A DNA stretch of 64,000 nucleotides from Halobacillus litoralis. GTDB taxonomy: Bacteria > Bacillota > Bacilli > Bacillales > Halobacillaceae. A program made the translations under genes and the position numbers. Location: the NCBI RefSeq assembly GCF_020524085.2, contig NZ_CP129016.1:377001-441000 (forward strand), written 5' to 3'. How positions within the stretch are numbered: the first letter of the stretch is position 1; every line of letters starts with the position of its first letter. The notes under the pieces are model-generated. The model was not told where the DNA came from, did not search any database, and saw only the letters and a list, made by a program, of their open reading frames with translations. Shown one piece after another: positions 45,245 to 55,228 of this stretch.

Positions 45245-46576
45245 TTATTGTTGATTTACTCTTCTCACATAAATAAAGCTTGCCGAAGCAGCAGCCAAGA
45301 GACCGAACGCTACCCACAACCAAGTAGAAAGGCCTTGATCACTTGTACCACCAAATCCAGTATCAGGCATCTCTTCAGGCATCATTTCATGATTAAACTG
45401 ATCCGGCATCTGTTTAACGATGGCATCTCCAAGCGTCTCACCAATTCCGAACATGAATCCATATCCTTCACGGAAAGAAGTGTAAGCTGCCTCATAATCT
45501 CCCTCTACATATGCGTCAAACGTTTTCAGCACTTGCTCTTCATGCATCCACACCGCTTCAGTAGCCGCTTCTTCAGGTAGATTGCCTTCAGTTGCAGAAC
45601 CTAGGAATGCACCAAAATCTTCAGCGAACATCTGCAAACTTTCTTCTGCCATTTTTCTAGCTTCTTCATCTTCTTCAAGTGCAGCGGTAACAATATCAGA
45701 TTGTGCATTGATGTGGTCTTGCTGCCAGACTTGTTCAAACTGCTCGGCACCTTCTTGTCCGTAAATAGACGCAATCGCTGCTTTGAAATCTTGTGTATGC
45801 TGGTTTTCTGCCCATGTAACAAAATCATAGTCCTCGGATTGATTATAACCCTTCTGCATTTCCAATACAGCTAAAGCAAAATGTTCTGAAGCAAGAGCAT
45901 TCAAATTGGAACGAAGGTCAGCTGCAGGTGCATCTGCTTTCGTATTTTCAAATTGATCAGGCATTTGTGTGACGATCGCTGAGGAAAGAGCCTTACTGAT
46001 ATCAAACATACGCTGGAACCCTTCGCGATAAGTGGCATAGGCTTGCTCATACTCTTCATTCACATAGTGATCGAAGACTTTCACTACATCTTCTTCGTGA
46101 GCGGCAAGCACTTCTTTAGCTGCTTCCTCTGAAAGGTTACCTTCCGTTGCCGTTGCTAGAAAGCTTCCGAATTCATTCACGAACTCATCCACTTCCGCTT
46201 CTGCCATCTCACGTGCTTCTTGATCATCGTTTTTTGCAGCTTCTACAAAGCCATCCGAATAGTCATTATGCCCACGAAAAATCTCTTCAAATTTATTCGC
46301 TGCTTCTTCTCCATATACAGAAGCAATCGCAGGGGTCATGTCTTTTGCATTCTGATCGAGCTTTTCCCAAACCTGGTCCGCGTCTTCTGCATCCTCATAA
46401 GATTTCATCATGTATGTCGTTGCTAATACAAAGTGCTCAGATAGTAATTGATCCAAACTTGCTCTTAATTCAGAGGCTGGCGTTTTTACCGTTGCGCTGT
46501 TGTTTGCCATACTAACCGAAGGAACAATAAGAACAAGAGCTATCATTAGAACCAGTACTTTTTTCAAGTGTTTCAT
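45245..46576 (-). CDS. Cell-wall-anchored two-repeat protein with MPDTG sorting signal
   Basis: Exported protein of 443 residues. A signal peptide (to VSMANN) is followed by two homologous helical domains of about 185 residues (about 32-210 and 220-395). Each contains an LRxxLxxLxSEHFxLA start, an IASxYGxE block, and an MPDQF end. Each repeat has three His in the same places (SEHF, a His before a second helix, and HEExVxKxFD), compatible with metal binding, which is speculation. The C-terminus has MPDTGFGG, a 20-residue membrane span and a basic tail (YVRRVNQQ): a variant LPxTG sorting signal. The adjacent sortase is its likely anchor enzyme. Confidence 0.85.
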   Translation of the reverse strand: MKHLKKVLVLMIALVLIVPSVSMANNSATVKTPASELRASLDQLLSEHFVLATTYMMKSYEDAEDADQVWEKLDQNAKDMTPAIASVYGEEAANKFEEIFRGHNDYSDGFVEAAKNDDQEAREMAEAEVDEFVNEFGSFLATATEGNLSEEAAKEVLAAHEEDVVKVFDHYVNEEYEQAYATYREGFQRMFDISKALSSAIVTQMPDQFENTKADAPAADLRSNLNALASEHFALAVLEMQKGYNQSEDYDFVTWAENQHTQDFKAAIASIYGQEGAEQFEQVWQQDHINAQSDIVTAALEEDEEARKMAEESLQMFAEDFGAFLGSATEGNLPEEAATEAVWMHEEQVLKTFDAYVEGDYEAAYTSFREGYGFMFGIGETLGDAIVKQMPDQFNHEMMPEEMPDTGFGGTSDQGLSTWLWVAFGLLAAASASFIYVRRVNQQ

Positions 46577-46858
46577 TTGGTCCTCTCCTTTTTTTACTTT
46601 TTATTTGTTATCAACAAGCTAACGAGAGGAAAATGAAATTGGATCACTATTTTCTACATTTTTTTATTATTTTTTCTATAGACCATATAGAAGCTAAAAA
46701 ACACCATTCAAAAACATTGAACTAAAACCTCCTCCAAACTTCTTTAAAAGGAGTATCTTCCAGCAATAAAAGCTTAACCACTACCCTCATTTAATGAATG
46801 GAACTTTTCCTAATTCTTAACCGTATGGAAAAGTATCAATTATAAAGGAGAAATTCAA

Positions 46859-47338
46859 ATGACGACTTTACGCAGGATGTCTGAAGAAGAATTTGTGCAA
46901 TACATTGATTTTTCAATCGCTGCCTATGCAAAGGAAAAGGTGGCGGCAGGAAATTGGACAGAAGAGGAAGCGCTTGAAAAAGCAAAAACCACCCATGCAG
47001 AGCTGCTCCCTGAGGGAAAGGATACGGACGATCATTTTCTTTATACGATCCTGAATGAAAAAGGTGAAAACGTAGGCTGTTTGTGGATTTGTAAACAATC
47101 CCCTGACAAAGCCTTTATCTATGACATTCGAGTTTGGAATGATCGTCAGGGGCAGGGACATGGAAAAAATGCGATGAGACTGGCAGAAGAAGAAGCCAGT
47201 AAAATCGGGGTTCAGAAAATCGGCCTGCACGTATTCGGCCATAACACGGTTGCAAGGAAATTGTATGAAAACCTATCTTATAAAACGACCAACGTTGTGA
47301 TGGAAAAAGACATCCAACCCAGACATAATGAAGAATAA
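46859..47338 (+). CDS. GNAT-family N-acetyltransferase
   Basis: Acetyltransferase of 159 residues. The acetyl-CoA loop is DRQGQGHGKNAM (QxxGxG pattern), preceded by AFIYDIRVWN and followed by GLHVFGHNTVARKLYENLSY, which completes the GNAT fold. The acceptor substrate is unknown. A TATAAAGGAG site lies before the ATG. The 282 bases upstream are AT-rich and show no clear feature. Confidence 0.88.
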   Translation: MTTLRRMSEEEFVQYIDFSIAAYAKEKVAAGNWTEEEALEKAKTTHAELLPEGKDTDDHFLYTILNEKGENVGCLWICKQSPDKAFIYDIRVWNDRQGQGHGKNAMRLAEEEASKIGVQKIGLHVFGHNTVARKLYENLSYKTTNVVMEKDIQPRHNEE

Positions 47339-47342
47339 ACAG

Positions 47343-47371
47343 AAAAGAACCCTTGATGAAAGGGTTCTTTT
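47343..47371. terminator. Bidirectional terminator
   Basis: AAAAGAACCC and GGGTTCTTTT form a 10-bp stem with a 9-base loop between convergent genes. Confidence 0.85.
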
Positions 47372-47375
47372 AAGT

Positions 47376-47774
47376 CTATTTTGCATTTTCATCAGGTTGG
47401 TGAACACCGAAGATATTTCCTTCCGTATCCAAGTAATATCCCTGCCACGCCATTCCGGGAAGGGCGTATTTAGGAAGAGCGACCTTGCCTCCGTGTTCCA
47501 TGATTTTAGCTTCACTCGCATCGTAGTCTTCCACTCCGATTGTACAGGCAAAACCATTCACCGCCTGGTTCAATTCTGGCGGTGCACTTTTGCGCTGCAT
47601 TAAAGCTCCATTGATCCCAAGCTGATCTTCTGCCCCTGTTACCACTCCGAAATAAGGCATCCCTGCGTATTCACTCCAGTCTTCGAATTTCCAATCAAAG
47701 ACCTCTCCATAAAATTTCTTCGCTCGTTCCATGTCATCGACATGAACTTCAAAATGCACAACTCTTCCCATCAT
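47376..47774 (-). CDS. VOC-superfamily protein
   Basis: Protein of 132 residues in two VOC units: VVHFEVHVDDMERAKKFYGEVF at the start and GYYLDTEGNIFGVHQ at the end, with the hydrophobic FACTIGVEDYDASEAKI in between. This resembles the glyoxalase-like YxeH/hydroxylase group, often without fixed substrate. Either of two adjacent ATG codons (47774 or 47771) may start it; GGTGGAG is close upstream. Confidence 0.85.
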   Translation of the reverse strand: MMGRVVHFEVHVDDMERAKKFYGEVFDWKFEDWSEYAGMPYFGVVTGAEDQLGINGALMQRKSAPPELNQAVNGFACTIGVEDYDASEAKIMEHGGKVALPKYALPGMAWQGYYLDTEGNIFGVHQPDENAK

Positions 47775-47891
47775 CTCCACCCACTTTTTCAAAGATTTTG
47801 ATCAAACGTAAAATGCTACTCGCTTACATATTCGCCTAACAATCATCTACTCCTGCTTCTTTATATGATTAAACTATATGGCAGGATTGTG

Positions 47892-48415
47892 GAAGACTCA
47901 GTTTCGAGATGTTCCTGGGTTCGTTTGCCTTGGTATGAGTCAGGGGTGGCTGGGAAGCTACTCGCTTTCCTGTGGGGGGAGTGCCGAGCTTCCTCGGGCT
48001 AACGCCCTGCGGGATCTCGCCTATCTCCTTCCTCCCACGGGAGTCTCGCAGCTTCCCATCCACCCCATTCGATGAAGGGGATAACGATCCCCTGTACCAA
48101 GTTGTGAGGTTTCCCACTATCCCGATTGTTGTAAGCATAAAACGCTCTGTATCAAGCTTTCAGAGTTCAAGTATCTCAGCGTGGGAGTATTATTCTTATA
48201 CTCCCATCAAACTGAATAGCTGATTATTAAGTAAGTGGTTTCGAGACACTGATATAGCAAAGGGGCGGAGGGGAATGGCGAGACTCCTGCGGGAAAAAAG
48301 TGCAGGGTGAGACCCCACAGGACGAAGTCCGAGGAGGCTCACCGCGCTCCCGCGGAAAGCGAGCCATTCCCCGCAGCCCCCATCCACTCAACAAACGTCT
48401 CGAAACTGAGTCTTC
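47892..48415. repeat. Dispersed repeat region with 18-bp terminal inverted repeats
   Basis: GAAGACTCAGTTTCGAGA (47892-47909) is repeated in inverted form at 48398-48415. Between them lie two G/C-rich blocks. The right block (48265-48375) carries GGGGAATGGCGAGACTCC, GAGACCCCACAGG and GCGGAAAGCGAGCCATTCCCC, a repeat that I recognise from many Bacillaceae genomes. The left block (about 47915-48065) looks like a related unit in the other orientation, and TTTCGAGAC recurs at 48240. It has no convincing reading frame. It may be a non-autonomous mobile element or paired palindromic repeats. The remaining parts of 47793-48465 show no gene. Confidence 0.7.
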
Positions 48416-48465
48416 AACAAACGGGAGCTTATATGTAAGATGAAAAAGTGTGATTTATAATAAAA

Positions 48466-48498
48466 AGCTTGCAGGGAAACTAGGGTTCCCTGCAAGCT
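48466..48498 (-). terminator. Terminator after ltaS
   Basis: AGCTTGCAGGGAA and its complement form a 13-bp stem with a 7-base loop, followed by TTTTTA on the minus strand. Confidence 0.9.
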
Positions 48499-48504
48499 CA
48501 TGGT

Positions 48505-50420
48505 CTATTTCTTATCCTTTGAAGAATCTTTTTGTTCAATCATTTCAATTTCATCAAGGTAACGTAGCAAGTCTCCGTACACGACGGAATCAGATAAGGC
48601 TAGTTCTTCTTCTGCCTGCTTGAAGCCAGGCGCGCAAGCCTCTCCTTCTTCGACGGGTTCACCTGTTTCTCTGTCATAACAGTTTCCATTCACACCAACA
48701 TATTTTTCATTGGCGAAGTTTCCATCTCGTGTGACCATCATTTCGCGACGATCTTCACTGAAGAGGTCCTGTCCAAATTGAACAGGGTTCTCATCTTCGA
48801 CACCTAAAAGATTCATAAGCGTTGGACGTAAGTCAATCTGTCCTCCAACGGTGTCGTTTTCCTGCGGTTCAATGCCTTCTCCTAAAATAAGCAGAGGCAC
48901 ACGCTGCAATTGGAACTGTTCGTAATCATTGATGTCTTTATCAAGATACTCTCCCATCGCTTCCTTATGGTTTTCGGAGATTCCGAAGTGGTCCCCATAG
49001 ATCACAAGGATCGTATCATCATAAAGATCGGATTTCTTGAATTCCTCGACGAACTGTTTCAAAGCTTCGTCCTGATAGCGGATTGTCTGGAAATAGCGGT
49101 TCAAGGTTTCACTCGACGTATTTCCTTTTTCAACGAATTTCTTATCTTCAGGCAATGTGAACGGATGGTGGTTTGTCAGCGAGATCATTTTGTTGTAGAA
49201 CGGCTGCTCCAACTGTTCCATCTTATCTAAGGAGTCACTGAAGAAATACTCGTCCAGGTAACCCCAGCCGTAGGACTTCTCTTCGGTCACGTTGAAATCC
49301 TTTTTAGAGAAGTACTCGTCATACCCAAGAGAATCGTACATGACATTACGGTTCCAGAATGTTTCATCATTGGCGTGCATCGATGAAGTGAAGTATCCTT
49401 GTTCCCCCCAGTACTTCAGGAGTTGCTTGATATTCGTTTCCTGAGTGAGTGAAGAACGCTGCTCCACGGTTCAGTCCATACAATGAGTTATCAAGTAAGA
49501 ACTCAGAGTCGGAGGTACGTCCTTGTTTGACCTGGTGATAGAAGTTGCTGAAGTAAGCCCCTTCCTCTTTCAGGTCGTTGAAATATGGAGTCAATTCTTC
49601 CCCGTTCACCGTATTATCCACAACAAAGGTCTGCGTACTTTCAAGGGACAACGCAATGACGTTTTTCCCCTTCCGCTACGCCTGTCATCTTACTGTTCGG
49701 CTCTGTTTTCTGTTCATTGATATAGTTCAAGACAGGTGAAAGTTCGTTACTATCAGCAAATGTCTTCTTCGCTTCTGTCTGACCTTGCAGGACGATATCA
49801 TACGCGTGGAAGTTCAGGACACCGATATACTTCACGAGCATGTTACGATCAAAAGCTCGCTCCAGTAGTTGTGTACGTTCGGTTGTCGCCCAGCCTAAGT
49901 TCACCAGGAACAGAGGAATCGCAATGACAGCCAAGATCAAGCCTTCTCTTCGCTTCGGCATGAAACTTTGGAAGCGTTCCGGTTTCAAATAGAATAGTAG
50001 AAACGCAGCAACCAATACATCGACGAATAAGAAAATGTCTGTCACAGATAGAATTTTAGTGATACTGCCCCCCATACCAGCCAGGTTCGCAGCTTGCCCT
50101 AACATCGGAATCGTGAGGAAGTCACTGTATTCCCTGTAGAACAGGACGTTTACATATAATAAGAGGGAACCAAATATATACGTCGCCAGCATCCCTCTTC
50201 GGCCTGCCAACATAATCCCCACTCCAAATAAGAGGAAAATACTACTCAATGGGTTAAAAGCTAAAATAGCCGCTTCATTGGCGTTTTCAATATCAAGCGT
50301 AAAAATACCACCTTGTATGAAGTACATCTTCGCCCAGAAAATCGCCATCACTGCAGCATAAATCATACTTTTCTTCTTAAATGCGGGGTCTTTCATTTTC
50401 GTTTTTAATTTTGAAAACAT
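48505..50420 (-). pseudogene. ltaS: Lipoteichoic acid synthase, two single-base frameshifts
   Basis: LtaS-type polyglycerolphosphate polymerase of about 637 residues. Five N-terminal membrane helices (to about residue 175) precede the extracellular sulfatase-fold domain. The catalytic Thr lies in [10 protein letters not shown], and VIYGDHFG and GIEPQEN belong to the metal-binding and later regions. Reading shifts frame twice: at four C (49667-49670; one base less gives [13 protein letters not shown]) and at six C (49404-49409; one base less gives [12 protein letters not shown]). Both are insertions in G runs of the coding strand. Because LTA synthesis is important for growth, sequencing error is the likely cause. 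GGAGG supports ATG 50420. Confidence 0.9.
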
Positions 50421-50426
50421 GATCAA

Positions 50427-50837
50427 ACCTCCGTTGATTTAACCTTTATCTATTTTCATCAGTCTTTCCATCATTAAGTCTCGTATACTAGCATTTTTTC
50501 ATGACGTTGTAAATGAAGACGAAACTTATCATAACACATGTTCCATAGAAATATACCATTATAATTAAACTGTTAAACTCATTTAAAGAGATGACATATC
50601 CGTTACATAGAAGATAAAAAACAGACAAAAAATCCCACCAACAATGATAAGGGTTGATAGGATTTCCTAATAAGTTCTTATAAACCTATTCTTTTACGCG
50701 TTTCTCTTTAATCATTCCAACCACTTTTCGTCACTCGGATCTGTTTGCTTAAACTCCCTACTCTCGACGAGGAAAAGGAGTGGCCCCCATCCGCCACGGC
50801 ATGTTCGTCATGATCGTGGCGGAGTACAGCTATAAAT
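50427..50837. other. Non-coding gap with one structured element
   Basis: AT-rich leader of ltaS, then a hairpin at 50791-50822 whose outer stem CCGCCACG/CGTGGCGG encloses CATG..CATG. It is G/C-rich compared with its surroundings and is not followed by a T tract. No gene is supported here. Confidence 0.4.
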
Positions 50838-50839
50838 GA

Positions 50840-50866
50840 AAAAAACGCCTGTTCAGACGTTTTTTT
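50840..50866 (-). terminator. Terminator after the FAD monooxygenase gene
   Basis: AAAAAACG and CGTTTTTT flank an imperfect CCTG/CAGA stem; a T run follows on the minus strand. Confidence 0.65.
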
Positions 50867-50872
50867 CTTCAC

Positions 50873-52499
50873 TTAACTAAAGAAACTGCTTACTTTTTTT
50901 AGTGTCTGTTCAACGTCTGAGGATGTTTCGTGAAAAGCCACATGGCCATCAGGTCGTATAAGTAGCGTATGGCCCTTCTTTATACCAAGCTTATTACCCA
51001 AATGCCGATGCACGTCGTAAATGATCGGAAGATCGCCACCATTTGTTCTTACCGTCCCACCTTTAGCAACGAGAAAAACCTTGATGAGTCCTCCATATGT
51101 TCCGTCGACTTTTTTTGAAAAAATGTGCGCTTCATCAATAAGTGACTGTTCCTGTGCGTCTATATAGATAAAGCAGACGTATCCATACCTCCGTATCAAC
51201 GGGTACACACTTTTATCATTGGAACCATCAAAGAATAAAAGGTGATCAGGCACCCGTTCGCCTGCTCGTATCGCTTCTTTAGAAAGAGACGAGTCTTGCA
51301 ACTCCTTGTTTTTGGAGGTCTCGTCATATTCGTTATATATATTGGAAAGGTGGTTAGCAATCTTTTTTTGAACCCAGTCCTGCGTTAGAGCTGCTTTCCC
51401 CGTCCAATTCCGTATTTTCCCTTGCGTGCCTTGAAGGTCGATAATTTTAAGCATGCGTGACGTTTCTTTCAATACATCCAATCCAATCGGAGCCCGTTCG
51501 TGATGATAGCTGTCGAGGAAAGAATCATCCGCGTAGCCGTTAAGCACGACATCCAGCTTCCAAACGATGTTCGCTGCATCCTGCAAACCAAGGTTCATCC
51601 CCTGACCACCAATCGGATTATGGATATGTGCTGCATCCCCAACGAAAAACACTTTCCCCTTCCTGTAGTTGGGCACTTGCCGATGAGCGGTCCCAAAGTA
51701 AGAAAGCCATTTAGGGTTCTCTACTTGGTAAGACTCCGACAATACCGTATTCAAACTTTCCTGCAAATCTTCCAAAGTCAACTCTTCATGGTGAGGAAGC
51801 CCTTGTCTGGATCGATTCATTCCAACCACCCGGTAACTGCCGTCCTTATATGGAAAGAAAGCGACAGCCCCCCGATCATTCAAGTGCATATTAATATAAA
51901 TTTCATTCAGGGTAGGAACATCAACGTCCCCAAGGAAAAACGTGTACCCTTCATCCTCCCCTTCAAAAGGCACATTCAAATCCTCGCGAACTTTACTATG
52001 AGCACCATCACAAGCGAGAAGGTATTTAGCGACATATCTCTTCATTTCTCCATTATGCTTCGCAGTAACATACACACTCTCGTCGGATTCCATCACTTCC
52101 ACCACTTCGTGTTCTCTGTTGATCCTCCCCCCTAATGATGAAAGGTGATCTTCTAATATATTCTCGGTTTCACTTTGAGGAATAATAAGTAGATATGGAT
52201 ATTGACTCTCGATATGATAGAGTTCCACCACAGAAGGTTTTTCCCCTCCGAGATGGAGCTTGGATCCTGGCTGGACCTGGATATCCTTTCTTCAAGAATT
52301 CCTGATGAACGCCTAACAGTTCAAACATTTCAAGCGTTCGCGCCTGAATGCCGAGAGCTTTGGAGAGTTCTGAATGACTAGATCTCTGCTCTAAACAGAT
52401 AAAATCCATGTCCCGCTTTTGCAGTTCATTAGCCGCCATAAGACCGGCTGGCCCTGCTCCAATAATAAGCACATCGGTTTCAATTACAGAAGTCATCAT
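50873..52499 (-). pseudogene. FAD-dependent aromatic monooxygenase, single-base frameshift
   Basis: Class A flavoprotein hydroxylase of about 540 residues (PheA/TfdB/MhpA-like). Dinucleotide motif VLIIGAGPAGLMAANEL is at the N-terminus; VKYLLACDGAHSKVRE-like DG motif and VFFVGDAAHIHNPIGGQGMNLGLQDA (GD motif) lie in the second part; a thioredoxin-like C-terminal domain ends the protein. The frames join between 52262 and 52285; dropping one base in the CCAGCCAGG region gives GPAGSKLHLGGEKPSVVELYHIES. Unlike the others this is not in a long homopolymer, so genuine inactivation is possible. Substrate unknown. AAAGGAGC precedes ATG 52499. Confidence 0.85.
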
Positions 52500-52735
52500 T
52501 CGTGCTCCTTTCCCCAGTCTTTTATTCACTATTTTATAAAGAAACGTGGATCATTCTTTTTTCGTTCGTCTATGAAATAGAAAGCCTATCATCATACGAT
52601 ACCCGTATTTGGACCTATGATGCACCTATGAGCATGTTCACTGCATTTCTTTTTTTGAAAATTCAACCAAATATCTAATTCAGTAGCTTTGTACATAATT
52701 TCTAGACTTTTTTAATCTTAAAAACAAAGTAGAAT

Positions 52736-52763
52736 TTGTCTGTTTTTATCTAAATATTGTAAT
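52736..52763 (+). promoter_or_regulatory. Possible sigma-A promoter of the FAD-linked oxidase gene
   Basis: TTGTCT, a 16-base spacer and TGTAAT, about 90 bases before the start codon. The remainder of 52500-52853 is AT-rich without other features. Confidence 0.45.
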
Positions 52764-52853
52764 TTTTAAGAATAAATTGAAAATTTATGGAGTGGTGGGT
52801 ATACTTGGATGTGTCAGAAGTCCTTAAGCCTAAAAATATTAAGGAGGAGAAAC

Positions 52854-54242
52854 ATGTTAGAACAATCCAAAGTGGAATCTTTCTCTGAAAAGATGCGAGG
52901 TCATTTGGTGATGCCAGACGATTCAAATTATGATGAAGTTCGGACGATCTGGAATGGAATCATTGATCGCAAGCCAGCTTTGATTGCTCAATGTGTAGGA
53001 ACAGCCGATGTAGTCAGCGCGGTGAATTTCGCACGTGAAGAAGGATTAGAAGTTTCCGTCAAAGGTGGGGGCCACGGGGTTGCCGGAAAAGCCATCTGTG
53101 ACAATGGACTGATGATCGACCTTTCCCTGATGAACACTGTCCGTGTCGATTCAAAAGCCAAACGTGTACGTGTAGAAGGCGGAGCAAAGCTTGGCGACAT
53201 GGACCATGAAACCCAGGCATTCGGCCTAGCCACCACCGCAGGAATGGTGTCTGTCACTGGTGTTGGCGGATTGACTCTAGGTGGAGGTATCGGTTATTTA
53301 GGGCGAACTTATGGACTTAGTGCGGATAACTTAATGAGCGCGGATGTCGTTACGGCTGAAGGAAAAGTCATCCACGCAAGCGAAACAGAGAACTCTGACT
53401 TATTATGGGCTCTCCGCGGCGGTGGCGGAAATTTCGGGATCGTCACCTCATTCGAATTCAAACTGTATGAAGTCGGTCCCGAAGTGATGACAGGTCAATT
53501 ATTTTTCCCGATCGAACAAGGAAAAGAAGTGCTCCAGATGTACCGCAAAGTGATGGATGAAGCACCAGACCAACTCACGCTGAACGCCATGGTAATTAAA
53601 ACTCCTCCTGCAGAACCCTTTCCACAACAGTACCATGGAAAACCTGCGCTTGCGATCGTAGGCTGTTATGCTGGAGATCTTGAAAAGGGCAGACGGTTGA
53701 TGGAGCCATTAGAAGACTTTGGCCAACCCATGCTGAAAATGGTCCAACCGATGCCTTACAAACACTTACAGTCCAGTTTCGATGCGGCTAACCCGGATGG
53801 AGGCCGCTATTACTGGAAATCTCAATTTTTAAAATCAATTCCTGATGATGCCCTTGATACGATTTTAGACTACTCTTTCAAAGCTCCCGGTGCATTTACG
53901 GCCACTTTCCTCGAGCCTATGGGTGGCGCCATTAACCGTATAGGAAAATCAGACACCGCCTACCCGCACCGTGATGCCATGTATAATTTAGGGGTTTGTG
54001 CCGGATGGATGGAAGAAGAGGATGATGACGCGTGCATCTCCTGGACAAGGGAATTCCATAATAAAATGTCCACTTACTCTACGGGCGGCGTTTACTCCAA
54101 TTACCTTTCCGAAGGAGAAGAAGAACGCATCAAAGCAGCCTTCGGGGAAAACTTTTATCGTCTGCAGAAAATTAAGAGCAAGTACGACCCTGGCAACTTC
54201 TTCAGCAAAAACATGAACATCAAGCCTGTGAGCACGACATAA
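52854..54242 (+). CDS. FAD-linked oxidase, berberine-bridge-enzyme type
   Basis: Oxidoreductase of 462 residues. An FAD-binding PCMH domain occupies about 35-210: VSVKGGGHGVAGKA contains the His that is covalently linked to FAD in this family, and VGGLTLGGGIGYLGRTYGLSADN follows. The second FAD-linking Cys of bicovalent enzymes would lie near this motif; here GGIGY lacks it, so mono-covalent binding is likely. The C-terminal BBE segment reads YDPGNFFSKNMNI. Such enzymes oxidise sugars or secondary metabolites; substrate unknown. AAGGAGGAG supports ATG 52854. Confidence 0.88.
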   Translation: MLEQSKVESFSEKMRGHLVMPDDSNYDEVRTIWNGIIDRKPALIAQCVGTADVVSAVNFAREEGLEVSVKGGGHGVAGKAICDNGLMIDLSLMNTVRVDSKAKRVRVEGGAKLGDMDHETQAFGLATTAGMVSVTGVGGLTLGGGIGYLGRTYGLSADNLMSADVVTAEGKVIHASETENSDLLWALRGGGGNFGIVTSFEFKLYEVGPEVMTGQLFFPIEQGKEVLQMYRKVMDEAPDQLTLNAMVIKTPPAEPFPQQYHGKPALAIVGCYAGDLEKGRRLMEPLEDFGQPMLKMVQPMPYKHLQSSFDAANPDGGRYYWKSQFLKSIPDDALDTILDYSFKAPGAFTATFLEPMGGAINRIGKSDTAYPHRDAMYNLGVCAGWMEEEDDDACISWTREFHNKMSTYSTGGVYSNYLSEGEEERIKAAFGENFYRLQKIKSKYDPGNFFSKNMNIKPVSTT

Positions 54243-54250
54243 TGAAAGTT

Positions 54251-54280
54251 AAAGCGGCAGCCTTGAGGCTGTCGCTTTTT
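54251..54280 (+). terminator. Terminator after the FAD-linked oxidase
   Basis: AAAGCGGCAGCC and GGCTGTCGCTTTTT pair with one G-T, loop TTGA. Confidence 0.85.
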
Positions 54281-54354
54281 CTACATAACAAACACCTTCT
54301 CATAAACAAAAAGACAATCCGCCATAACGGCCGATTGTCTTTCATCCAAAACCC

Positions 54355-55008
54355 TTATGTCAGCGAAGCAATCGCATCTTTCACCGATTGTTCTCCACCT
54401 ACGACCTGAAACTCTTTGCCAATCGTTGAATCATCCTCCAACGTAGCCAAGATCACCCGAGCCACATCTTCGCGAGAGATTTCGCCTCTTTCGACAGTTT
54501 CAGAAGCCTTGACATTCCCGCTTCCCTCATCATTGGTAAGCATACCAGGATGGATGATTGTATAATCCAAATCCGTTCTTCTCAGCCAATCATCTGCATA
54601 GTGTTTCGCTACGACATAAGGAGCGAATGACGAAGGAGCGCCCTGAATCGCTTCACGCGTTGTATCAAACGAACTGATCATAACGTAGCGGTCTATGCCT
54701 TTTTGTTTCGCTGCTTCTATCGTTTTTACTGCGCCATCAAGGTCAATCATAACCGTCTTATCAGGTCCCGTGTTCGGCCCCGAACCAGCCGTGAATACGA
54801 CGGCATCCACACCCTTATAAGCTTCGGCAATCGTGTTTGTATCATCTTCAAGGTCGACTAAGACCGTTTCTGCACCGAGTTCCTTGAAATAAGATGCTTG
54901 TTCTTCTTTGCGGATCATTGCTTTTGCTTCCATTCCATCCGTTTCTTGAATAAACTTGACGAGATGTTTGCCTACTTGACCATTTGCACCTACAACAAGT
55001 ACCTTCAT
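54355..55008 (-). CDS. NAD(P)-binding atypical SDR (YhfK-like)
   Basis: Protein of 217 residues. VLVVGANGQVGKHL is the nucleotide-binding GxxGxxG loop; VDAVVFTAGSGPNTG and YVMISSFDTTREA follow, then YVVAKHYADDWLRRTDLDYTIIHPGML, with the YxxxK-like pattern of atypical SDRs (NmrA/HSCARG type). Similar to B. subtilis YhfK. Redox role unknown. ATG 55008 chosen for the downstream motif; AAAGGATG is its site. Confidence 0.88.
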   Translation of the reverse strand: MKVLVVGANGQVGKHLVKFIQETDGMEAKAMIRKEEQASYFKELGAETVLVDLEDDTNTIAEAYKGVDAVVFTAGSGPNTGPDKTVMIDLDGAVKTIEAAKQKGIDRYVMISSFDTTREAIQGAPSSFAPYVVAKHYADDWLRRTDLDYTIIHPGMLTNDEGSGNVKASETVERGEISREDVARVILATLEDDSTIGKEFQVVGGEQSVKDAIASLT

Positions 55009-55166
55009 TTTTTCATCCTTTCTATGCCTCTTCACTAAATTTTATTCCTACATTAAATGTTACCCAAATCAAAAGAAAGAAAACCGACTTTACGCTTAAA
55101 AGGACCTTACAAGAAGGAATCCCCTTTTTCAGAAGCACAACTAAGAGACTATTTTATCCAATGAGA

Positions 55167-55191
55167 GGTTACAGGTAGATAGAAAGGGTAT
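55167..55191 (+). promoter_or_regulatory. Possible sigma-B promoter of the YflT-like gene
   Basis: GGTTAC (55167-55172), a 13-base spacer and GGGTAT (55186-55191). The -10 box matches the sigma-B consensus exactly; the -35 is partial. YflT-family genes are sigma-B dependent in B. subtilis. Confidence 0.5.
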
Positions 55192-55228
55192 GAACCTACT
55201 AACGGAATCTTAAAGGAGGAAACTTATC

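Noticed and set aside
47869..48138. 89-codon minus-strand frame
   Set aside because: Lies wholly within the dispersed repeat; Pro/Gly/Arg-rich translation typical of repeat DNA.
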